This document shows, one piece after another, positions 11,297 through 20,289 of a stretch of 64,000 nucleotides of DNA. The notes beneath the pieces were generated by a model. The model saw nothing but the letters and a program-made list of their open reading frames with translations. It did not search any database and was not told the origin of the DNA. Source of the DNA: Melitaea cinxia (Eukaryota; Arthropoda; Insecta; Lepidoptera; Nymphalidae); the NCBI RefSeq assembly GCF_905220565.1, contig NC_059406.1, positions 10,240,001 to 10,304,000 on the forward strand, given 5' to 3'. The translations under genes were made by a program, and so were the position numbers. The stretch's first letter is position 1; every line of letters starts with the position of its first letter.

Positions 11297-11752
11297 TTCT
11301 GAAACAAATATAAAATAATTTAAAAAAAAAGTAATGAACTCATATCACTATGGGTTTGTGCAGTGGTCACAGCAACTGAACTGTTATAAATATGATCCTT
11401 GCTTATGAATTTTTTTTGTTCATATGAACTTAATTAGCCTACACAATTATACTTAGTATAATTATGTAGTTTTTATCGTAATAAAAAGTAAAAATCATAT
11501 TTAAGTTTTTTTATACACCCTTTTGAATCAGCATGTAATGATTTAAATACAAAACACACAGGAACAAATTTTATTGAATATTTTTTTCGATATAAATACA
11601 TAAGCAATTTATTCACTATTATTAAAGTACATTATAAAATTTGACTCAAACTATACCTTGAAATGTGATTATTCAGTGTACACTTTTTCAACTATTTGAT
11701 GGTAACAATATTTATACATATATTTTTTTTAAAATCTAAAATCTAAAACCAC

Positions 11753-12539
11753 TATAGTCGTCACAAAATAAGAGGCCCGTGTTGACATTTGACAAATACC
11801 CTAGAACGTAACTTGGTACGAAACTGTAAGAAACAATAAAAGAATTATCAATAACAAAACGTGTTTTAAAAAACACGTACAATTCTTGGCGCGTTAAATA
11901 ATATGATAGAATAGGTAAATTGGGAGTATTCTTTTCGTGCTTACTTTATAGTAGCATGCAATTTATAATTATTACGAAATGTCTCAAAAACAGTCACGTT
12001 ATCTTTTCTTTTTTAATGCGTGCTGTAATTAATTAATTACTGAATTTCACCAGCATTATTTGATTTTAATTGTAATTAAATATTGCGCAGTGATCTTTAA
12101 GGAAAAAATGAGCTTGGTGCTCAAAGGCGTAAATAAAATTTTGATTTATCTAATAAATTGCGATGAAATCTGAAAAAAATGTTTCATTATAATAAAATAT
12201 ATAATATAGTTTTGCTAATGTTTAGACAAATTAAAATTTGTCTAAACATTAGCAAAACTATATAAAAATCTAAAATAAATACAAATTGACCTTTTGTAAA
12301 ATTGTAATATTTCAAATTACCTACAATATTAAAGTTTAAGTTAAATATCTGATCAAAATTTTAATCAAATGCACTTTACATAATCAAATCGATCAAATAC
12401 TCATACAAACTTGAATCGATTTATCGTGAGTATCGAATACCGAGTTGTAGAGTGGAGATGGAGTTAGAGAGTGGTTACTTTGCTATTTACGTCACGATGA
12501 CAAATTTCCAAACGTGCCAATTATTTTGTGACAACTATA
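11753..12539. mobile_element. Non-autonomous TIR element (~0.79 kb)
   Basis: The ends are inverted: TATAGTCGTCACAAAATAA at about 11753 and TTATTTTGTGACAACTATA ending about 12539, one mismatch within 19 bp. TA at both ends fits a TA target duplication. No transposase is encoded. A 29-bp perfect hairpin lies near the middle. Confidence 0.55.
12204..12263. repeat. Perfect 29-bp hairpin with 2-nt loop
   Basis: The arm 12204-12232 is the exact reverse complement of 12235-12263, separated by AA. It is central in the TIR element 11753-12539. Confidence 0.93.
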
Positions 12540-14105
12540 ATAATAAATAAATTTCTTTTTTTTTTTAATGATTAGAAACTAAAAAACCAATACTTTAAAA
12601 ACACAGAATTCAAATGGCTATTGGAAACTAATTAATAAATAAACAAACAAATGGTGTAGTTTAGTTCTAATAAATACACACAATTATTGTCATTATTTCA
12701 AACTAAAAATCAAAAAATATATAATAATTATGCAAACATGTATAATATTAAAATACTTAATCTTATTGGAAACTAAAGTTTCAAAGAAGCTTATTAGAGC
12801 AACAAAAAAATAAATACATGTAAATTACATATATACAATTATTTTTGTTATTAGAAATACAAAGCTAAAACTGCAAAAAAAGTTGTTATTAGAATTATTA
12901 GTTTTGTCTTATCTCTAGTCATCAACATGAAAAAAAAAAAGGATTATAAGTTCATGTTTCCAACAGTTATGCATGACACTTGTTTAGTACTACCAAAACA
13001 AATGTATTCATATTGCCTAATACAACTAAAATACGTTCGACATCAAATTTTTGGCTGTTAACTAGCTGAATTAATATCTAATGACGCTACTAGATGTATG
13101 AGGTACTTACTTCAAGGTTGGTCAAGATGTACCAAAATACAATACAATGTATTTCTTCATTTCACTCACAGGGTATGCATATACATAGCAGTAATCTGAA
13201 ATATAGGTAGATTACGTTACTACACAATAATATTACTGGAAAACATACAGATTTCCAGAAATTTGTATCGTTTTCTCAACTTTTCTCCTACAACTTCAAT
13301 ACTAATTTGTCCGTATGACAGATCTGACGACACTCGTTGGACCAGTTTTATTTCACCATGTAACTAAAAACTCGGTTTCATACAGTAGAAGCACAAAATT
13401 TTAGATACATTGCTAATATAGTTTAACTTGACGCACTATATCAGAATATATTGGGTTTAACGGTTTTTACGACGTTGGCGCCAAATAAATGTATACGTTT
13501 ACATAAATACTTGAAATTAAAACTATATTACTCGATAGGTTATACAGTTTGACCCGCTACATTTATTAATAAATATTATCACTAACCACTTTGATTTTCT
13601 CCAATAATACACGAAAAAAACGAATCACATCAGCTAAGCACTTAAATTTTACTTTACTTGGCCACCATGTTTACAAATCTTTCGCATAAAAATTTAGGTA
13701 GGTACAAAACTACAAAGGGAGAAAGCTAGTGAATTCGGATACTTGTTCCTTCCCTCTTATGGAAATTGCTCGTGTAAGAAAGAGAACCTTATCATAATAA
13801 TAGGTTCAAATGCGGCGCAAAATGGCGTCAATGATCTATATTATAAATATACCTACTTTATTTTGTTATAACTTGTACAATTATGTACAGATAATTAATA
13901 TTTTTTATTATATTATATTCCTTGGTGTATATTTTTTTTTTGTACTTGTTATAAAGTAAATAATCGAGTTTTGTATAATTTCTAGTTCTGTCAGTGACAT
14001 CATAGATCAAGTAAAAAATATAAAAAAGAATATATTTTTTAAACTTTTTATTTGTTGAAGTTATTTTAACAAATATAAAGTATTGGTTGGTATTGACGGG
14101 CACCT
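12540..14105. other. AT-rich upstream region, no gene fixed
   Basis: No coding is supported. It lies upstream of the minus-strand Ser/Lys-rich gene, so its untranslated first exon may be here. A minus-strand candidate is the non-AT segment around 13600-13690, ending in a GTTAGTGA donor-like sequence, but nothing confirms it. Confidence 0.3.
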
Positions 14106-14109
14106 TTGG

Positions 14110-14425
14110 GCAGGTTTCAATACCAACTCCACCCATTTGACTCCATCCAACGCCGGGCAATTCGCATTGTCGACGATCCCAAACTCACGGAGGATTTAGA
14201 ACCTTTAAGTACATGCAAGCTGTGAAATGACCTTCCTCCTGAGGTTTTCCCCGAGCGCTATAATTTAGGGGTTTTCAAGCGTCGAGTTTATAGGCATCTT
14301 TTCCTAAAGGCCTGCAACGCACCTGTAACTCCTCTTGTGTTGCAGATGTCCATGGGCGACGGTAGCCGTTTAACATCAGATGACTTCGTCTGCTCGTTTG
14401 CCCCCATTCTTATAAAAAAAAAACT
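14110..14425 (+). pseudogene. Jockey/CR1-type LINE, C-terminal fragment with 3' tail
   Basis: Plus-strand frames read DSIQRRAIRIVDDP, then NDLPPEVFPERYNLGVFKRR, the usual end of the reverse-transcriptase ORF in jockey-superfamily LINEs (…WN.LP..VFP..YN...FK). A stop replaces the expected Trp before NDLPPEV. The 3' UTR (GTTTAACATCAGATGA, CTCGTTTGCC, then TATAAAAAAAA) is similar to the tail of SINE family S1, suggesting tail sharing. It is 5'-truncated. Confidence 0.68.
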
Positions 14426-14733
14426 AGGGTGGATTTTCAAAATAGCAAATTGTGAGTGTGATTCCACTTTTTAACTCAAAAAAGAAAAAGAACTTCCATT
14501 ATGTAAAAATGGCTTTAGATTATTCTTTATACATTTAGTTATAACTTGCAAGTAACAAAATAATAAAATAATTATGCTAAAATATAAAAAAAACTTGAAA
14601 TATTGTCCCAAAAATCATTTACCTCTCCAATATTTTTACACTATATTCGTTAAATAAATAAAACTCACTAGTTTGCCCGAATTTCGTTTTATTTTATTCT
14701 ATAAGTAATAAATAAAGTCTAAACTGAATAATT

Positions 14734-15855
14734 TTGGAAAAGGCCTATGATAGAGTGGTGAGGAATGAATTGTGGTCAGCATTGTCCGTGTACGGTGTGA
14801 GCGGCGCACTCATGCGAGCACTACAATCTCTTTATAGGGATTCTAGTGCTTGTGTGAGGATAAACGGGGCATACACTGAATGGTTTAATATCGAAAAAGG
14901 TGTTAGACAGGGATGTGTAGCGTCACCGTGGCTGTTTAACTTGTTCATGGACAATTGCTTGACAGAGTTAAAAGAGAGTGAAAGTGGGTTGAGAATGGGT
15001 GAGTTACTCGTCAAATGTCTTCTCTATGCTGATGACCAAGTACTACTTGCGTCCTCGGCCGAGGAGTTGCAGGAGATGGTAACTGCTATGAGTGGAGCTT
15101 TTGTTAGAAAGGGAATGAAGATGAATGTAAAGAAGACGAAAGTGATGGTGTTTGAAAGAGATGAGGTAGTGACAGACTGTAATATCGTGATTGGAGATGA
15201 AGAAATTGAACAGGTGAAAGAGTTTGTGTATCTGGGTTCGAAGTTTACAAGAGATGGAAAGTGTGAGAGTGATATTGAAAGAAGAGTGAATGCAGGAAAC
15301 ATGGTGAACGGAGCTTTGAACTCCTTTATGAGCAGTCGGAAGGTGTCTAAAAAGGCTCGTTTGGCTGTGCATGAGGGGGTGTTGCTTCCGACACTCATGT
15401 ACGGAAGCGAAAGTTGGGTATGGCAGAAGAGACATGAAAGCAGAATAAATGCAGTTGAGATGAGAGCGTTAAGAAGTATGATAGGAGTTAAACTGAGTGA
15501 CAGTATGAGAAATAGTGAGATAAAGAAACGGTGTGGTCTGAAAGAAGATGTAGTGACAAAAATTGAGAAAGGTATGCTGAGATGGTTTGGTCATGTCGAG
15601 AGAATGAATGAAGAACGACTGACGAAAAAAGTGTATAAGGCGAGTGTGAGTGGAAGTGTTGGAAGGGGTAGACCTAGGCGGACATTTCAAGACCAAATCG
15701 GGGACGTCTTGAAAAAAGGCCAGGTCAAGAGTACCCTAAACCGACGAGCATGTATGAAGGGAATAATGAAAGTGGATGAAGCGAAACAAGTATCTAAGGA
15801 TCGTAGCAAGTGGAAAGAAGTGGTCTCTGCCTACCCCTACGGGAAAGAGGCGTGA
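14734..15855 (+). CDS. RTE-like LINE reverse transcriptase, 5'-truncated
   Basis: An open 373-codon frame covering the C-terminal part of a non-LTR reverse transcriptase. It starts inside the fingers/palm (MEKAYDRVVRNELW, the 'EKAYDRV' motif) and continues through KGVRQGCVASPWLF and the catalytic CLLYADDQVLL. The thumb region contains LLPTLMYGSESW and the C-terminal tail GRGRPRRTFQDQI. The start Met is only the first ATG after the truncation point; the endonuclease and N-terminal RT are missing. A (TA)n tail follows directly after the stop (about 15858-15874). The ORF has no stops, so the insertion is probably fairly young, but without its 5' end it cannot be autonomous. The YADD motif and the GRGRPRR C-terminus point to the RTE/BovB-like group. 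Confidence 0.82.
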   Translation: MEKAYDRVVRNELWSALSVYGVSGALMRALQSLYRDSSACVRINGAYTEWFNIEKGVRQGCVASPWLFNLFMDNCLTELKESESGLRMGELLVKCLLYADDQVLLASSAEELQEMVTAMSGAFVRKGMKMNVKKTKVMVFERDEVVTDCNIVIGDEEIEQVKEFVYLGSKFTRDGKCESDIERRVNAGNMVNGALNSFMSSRKVSKKARLAVHEGVLLPTLMYGSESWVWQKRHESRINAVEMRALRSMIGVKLSDSMRNSEIKKRCGLKEDVVTKIEKGMLRWFGHVERMNEERLTKKVYKASVSGSVGRGRPRRTFQDQIGDVLKKGQVKSTLNRRACMKGIMKVDEAKQVSKDRSKWKEVVSAYPYGKEA

Positions 15856-16269
15856 TTATATATATATATATATAAACTGAATAATCATTAGCTTTCTTAA
15901 ACATAAATTTTCCGTTTCGTTTTGTTTTGTCATATATTGTAACATCATTCATCGTGTAATTCTAGATGAGGTGAATGATTTCTCTTGAGGAAAATGCATA
16001 GAGCAACACGGAGGGGAGTAGCCATTGCGTTTGTTACCGATACAAAACTGTCTGTCATTTTTTGCGGGGGGAAATTACACACATGCACACTTTACCTAAT
16101 TCCCACACAAAAATAATCGTCTGTCACTACGGAACTCACACTTACATTTTTCACACACACATAGATACATTCTATGTCACTACAGTATAATGACACGCCG
16201 CAACTACACTGACAAGTTGCTCACAGCCGTGGTTGTACCAACTGTCGATATGCATTATCGATAAATTCA

Positions 16270-16395
16270 AGTACTCGGTTAGGGAAATAAGTTTTTTAAA
16301 GTGATACAAATCAGCTTTCTATTAAATTAAAAATCATCAAAATCGGTCCACGCAGTCAAAAGTTCTGAAGTAACATACATACATAGATGAAGTAA
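16270..16395. repeat. Fragment of the CCGACTTC-end MITE family (family M1)
   Basis: The motif AAATTAAAAATCATCAAAATCGG, then CCACGCAGTCAAAAGTTCTGA, matches the interior of the longer copies at 48497, 56466 and 59045. The ends are missing. Confidence 0.6.
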
Positions 16396-16936
16396 AAAAA
16401 GTAGATAATGCGCGGCCTTTGTTGTTACTGAAGCCACAAAACTCGGCTCCTTCAAGTAAACACACGCGCTCACGCACACATATGCATCAAACTACCCTTA
16501 TTTTCGTTAGTATCTCACGGGGCCTCGTACAGTAACTTTGCCTATAAAATGCCGTTCTTTTGTAATTAAATGGTGCAAAAACAATACCAAAGTGAACAAA
16601 AAGTCTGAAGAAATATCGTTTTACACGTAAGTACATACAAAACTTTATATTTTTTGTTATTCCAAAATAATATTGAGGTTATTCGGAACTTATAATTTCT
16701 ATGCCCCGAAATGACGTACCAAGGGAGTGTTACCAGTAATTCTTATTTCTATTAGCCGAAAACGCGGGTAAGTAAATTGTAGGCAGTCATAGAAAAATAA
16801 TTAAGTAGAAAGTGGACATCATTATTGTTTTTTTTTTTTTATCGTGTGATTTTATGTTTTACCTAAATTGAAGTCAATATGAATTTTTAACTCGTTTGTG
16901 TCTGTTTAAATTTGTGAATTAACTACTCATATTTTA

Positions 16937-17124
16937 AACATTTTTGAATATCATATCAAAAATTGACCGCTCCAGCGGGGTTCGAACCCGCGTTTCCGAC
17001 TTGCCGTGTCGGCGCTCTAGCCAATTAAGCTATGGAACGATGCTTTTTTTAATTTTCGGTTTAAGCGAACCGTGGCGCCAATGGCGCGTGGTGGTCAATT
17101 TTTGATATGATATTCAAAAATGTT
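16937..17124. mobile_element. 188-bp MITE carrying a tRNA-like gene
   Basis: Perfect inverted ends of more than 30 bp (AAACATTTTTGAATATC… and its complement ending …GATATTCAAAAATGTTT). TA flanks each side (16935-16936 and 17125-17126), fitting a TA target duplication. The interior is a complete minus-strand tRNA-like sequence plus about 50 bp of unique DNA containing GTGGCGCCAATGGCGC. No transposase is present. Confidence 0.82.
16968..17039 (-). tRNA. tRNA-like gene inside a MITE, anticodon-loop GGC, probably pseudo-tRNA
   Basis: The minus strand folds into a 72-nt cloverleaf. The acceptor CGTTCCA pairs with TGGAGCG (one G-T), the D stem GCTT with GAGC, the anticodon stem CCGAC with GTCGG, and the T stem GCGGG with CCCGC around loop TTCGAAC. 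The Pol III A box (TAGCTTAATTGG) and B box (GGTTCGAACCC) are intact. The 7-nt anticodon loop is ACGGCAA. Position 33 is C rather than the near-universal U, and positions 34-36 read GGC. There is no intron. An oligo-T terminator (TTTTT, plus-strand 16962-16958) starts about 6 nt past the acceptor, inside the MITE's terminal repeat. Transcription is plausible; function as a translating tRNA is doubtful because of C33 and the non-standard first pair. Confidence 0.6.
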
Positions 17125-17385
17125 TAGAATTCCTAATGTGGGTAACACAAAAATAAAAATCTTAGATACTCATATTTTACTACTAAATATCAAGATTTTA
17201 GGTTTCCAACGAATATTTTAATAGGAGATAGATAGAATAGGTAGCTGCTGTGCGACTGAGCTGAAATGAACTACAACGACAGCCATCCTCATCTAGTGTG
17301 ATTTGTTCAAACCATTTTGATAAAGCTGACGTGTACGGTACAAAACGTGGACAAACGGGACAAAAACAGTGTGGCGTTAGTGTTG

Positions 17386-18399
17386 GTTTGGTGCCCTCGA
17401 CTAATCCTTCTATTGTTCGCCAACACTTGAAGGTTAGTGGTATTGATATGATCTGAACAAATTACAATATTTTTTGTAGGCGTCCAGGTTAATCTGTTAT
17501 TACATTTTTTTCCATGTATCCCTTAAATTTAGATTTTTAGAAAACCTGCCAACTTTTTATATAAAACATTATGGTCGACGTTCACATTAACTTATTCTAG
17601 TAAAATGTATTAATACTCATAATCATTACAGCCTATACAATCCACTGCTCGACATAGGCCTCCACAAGTTTACGTCAAAAATAACGTGAACTCATGTGTT
17701 TTGCCCATAGTCACCACGCTGGGCAGGCGGGTTGATGACCGCAGTACTGGCTTTGTCGCACCAAAGACGCTGCTGCCCGTCTTCGGCCTGTGTATTCCAA
17801 AGCCAGCAGTTGGATGGCTATTCCGCCATCGGTCGGCTTCTTAAGTTCCAAGATGGTTGTGGAACCTTGTTATCCCTTAGTCGCCTCTTACGACACCCAC
17901 GGGAAGAGAGGGGGTGGCTAAATTCTTTAGTGCCGTAGCCACACAGCACATAAATATAAATAAAATAACACATAAATATAAATAAAAAATACTCATAATA
18001 CGTGTATTATATTTAATTTAATGCAATTTTATTATATAACTATGTTTATTAAAAAAAGCTAGCAATATTATATTTTAAAGGTTTGGTGCCCTCGACTAAT
18101 CCTTCTATTGTTCGCCAACACTTGAAAGTTAGTGGTATTGATATGATCTGAACAAATTAAAATATTTTTTGTAGGCGTCCAGGTTAATCTGTTATTACAT
18201 TTTTTTCCATGTATCCCTTAAATTTGGATTTTTAGAAAACCTGCCAAATTTTTATATAAAACATTATGGTCGACGTTCACATTAACTTATTCTAGTAAAA
18301 TGTATTAATACTCATAATACGTGTTTTATATTTAATTTAATGCAATTTTATTATATTACTATGTTTATTAAGAAAAGCTAGCAATATAATATTTTAAAT
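17386..18399. repeat. Tandem duplication (~319-bp unit), first copy interrupted by a SINE
   Basis: Unit 1 is 17386-17623 plus 18000-18079; unit 2 is 18081-18399. Both open with GTTTGGTGCCCTCGACTAATCC and share the whole sequence with only scattered substitutions. Unit 1 carries the retroposon 17624-17987; unit 2 is the empty site. Confidence 0.9.
17624..17987 (-). mobile_element. SINE-like retroposon with RTE-derived end (family S2)
   Basis: Flanked by a 12-bp target duplication, AATACTCATAAT (17612-17623 and 17988-17999). Family members at 34680 and 35380 share the same body, including AAGACGCTGCTGCCCGTCTTC and GTGGCTA…TAGCCAC, which pair. The left end on the minus strand encodes the RTE C-terminus EAYVQQWTV followed by a TGATGA-type tail in sister copies, which favours minus orientation. 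However, this copy has an A-rich AAATATAAATAAA run at its right end, so the orientation is not certain. Confidence 0.72.
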
Positions 18400-18419
18400 A
18401 AATCAAAATCTCAAAAATG

Positions 18420-19185
18420 TCTGTCTCCTCTTTTGCCTTTGCCATTTTTATCGATAACCATCTACAAACAAACCGGTAACAACACTATCGCTCGGCGACA
18501 GTGACTTCTCGGAAATAGACTCCGATCAGTCGCTCGACCAATCCGCATATTGTATGATCGCGAGCGGCCTGTGTTGGTAAACAAATTGAGTCAACACGAC
18601 CGATAATATTTGTAATTTTTAAGTTTAAAAAAGATTTAAGAGAAGGATACAAGTAATAATGTGGTTAAAAATACTTACGTATGAAAGGTAACGCCATGTT
18701 TCAGTAAATTTGACGTGGCAGATCTTTTTTTGCAGCAAAAAACAGAACAATTTGGCATTTTTTGAAGGACATTGATTCAATCGCGCAACTAGGTTTAGTC
18801 TTGTGATCAGTGCGGCTGCAACTAGTTTTATTATATGCATATGGCCATTTGGCCTTATACCTTGACAGAGGGGAACGCCTGTACATGGCTATTCCCCTCC
18901 GTGTTGCTCTTTGGGAAAATGTCATGTCTATTGAATTTAAAGATACATAGTAGAGGTTAATGATTAAGATGCAAAAAATTGAGTATATATTCAGAGCAAT
19001 ATATTTAATTTCTCATTGATTTTGAACATAATGTAATACAATAGTCAATACTAGTGCATGATATTCAAAATATCTGTTCAGTTTACCTTTTGTAACTAAT
19101 TGGTTATTTTTTATTTTATTATTGTTTTATTTTTATTTTAACTTAAACTGATTAGACTGATTTAGATTCTTTTTCACGCAGGTTA
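18420..19185. other. Intergenic, no gene seen
   Basis: Short minus-strand ORFs lack recognisable content. A 30-bp segment at 18868-18906 (CATGGCTATTCCCCTCCGTGTTGCTC) is the reverse complement of sequence near 15998-16027, so a small dispersed repeat is present. Confidence 0.35.
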
Positions 19186-19189
19186 CATC

Positions 19190-20285
19190 ATGGCTAAAAC
19201 AAAAGCAGAGCGTTTAACCCAACAAAAGGTCTGCAAAAGACTTGAAGACTCTGCAAATACTTACGTATTTGGAAAGAAAATTTTGGAATAAGAAAGGAAA
19301 CAGAAATCTATCACAGAAAGAAGTCCACGTGAACAGAGAAAATTGCGAGAAGACAGTGGAAAGAATATTCAAAAAAATATAGAGACCGGTTTAAACAGGC
19401 AATTCCAACTAAAGTTAGATGAGATAAAGTTGAGATAGATTATTTGAAGAAAAATCTAATACTACAGAAGGTCCCTTTGGTTTGTCTACAAAAGAAGATT
19501 TACAAAAAGCAGAAAGGAAGATACGATATCAAGAATTAAAGAAAAGAATATGATTGACGAGCAATATAAAAAATCTGAAGAAAATTAACAAAAATCAAAA
19601 AAAGACAATAATGTATTTGAAATCACTTCTGGACAAGTTTAACGCATCTAACCCGCAGACTGAGGATACCAGACAAGAGTTGACACAAAACAGAAACAAA
19701 TTAATGAACTTTCGTGCTAGTGCTATTTCCAAATTGAGATCAAGAAAAGATACTAAATTTCGACTTTTTTCGCCAACAAGTGATAGAATCTATTGAAACT
19801 TTTTATAATGATGACGCTGTGAGCACTATTTCTACGGGTAAGAAATAATTCATAACTAGAAACAAGCGGCGAATGCAAAAAAGATATCTTACTGCCCCAT
19901 TGAAAGTTTTCACAAAAAATTACTCTCAGAAACAAATGTAAAAGTAAGTTATTCATTTTTTACCAAACATAATCTCTGTATAATGCATCTATTCAGGAGA
20001 AAAAACTTGGACGAATTAGTCTCACATTTATGCTGTGTAGCCAGGAACACGAAATGTTTATTGAGAGAGTGCATTGCCTGTAAAGATAAGGTATTAAACT
20101 ATAAAGAATTATCTAATGACTCTAATTTGCCTATTTTAAATGGAAGAAAATAACCAAAGAGATGGTGACGAAAAAAGAGATAAAGAAGAAAAAAGTATTT
20201 ACAGTGAAGGACCCGTTAACTATTACAACCATTAACAGCAATACGAGAATTACAAAAAAAAAATCGATTAATGAATAACAAATGA
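19190..20285 (+). pseudogene. Decayed DNA-transposon-type ORF
   Basis: It opens after an acceptor-like TTCACGCAG with ATGGCTAAAACAAAAGCAGAG (MAKTKAERL). A Lys/Arg/Glu-rich N-terminal region with SPREQRKLRED follows, then coiled-coil stretches, SYSFFTKHNLCIMHLF, and a Cys-rich module LVSHLCCVARNTKCLLRECIACKDK. The order 'KAERQ… / REKR… / CC…KC…C..C' is that of a large family of uncharacterised transposon proteins in lepidopteran and hemipteran genomes; I know the pattern but not an assigned superfamily. At least one stop and several frameshifts break it. The end is cut by, or abuts, the gypsy element at about 20286. The Cys module suggests metal binding. Confidence 0.5.
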
Positions 20286-20289
20286 AGAT

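Noticed and set aside
15024..15435. Two minus-strand ORFs of about 125 codons
   Set aside because: Antisense shadows of the RTE-like reverse transcriptase, which has clear RT motifs.
16968..17039. Functional tRNA-Ala (GGC)
   Set aside because: The cloverleaf is good, but position 33 is C, the acceptor does not look like tRNA-Ala, and it sits inside a MITE; reported as tRNA-like only.
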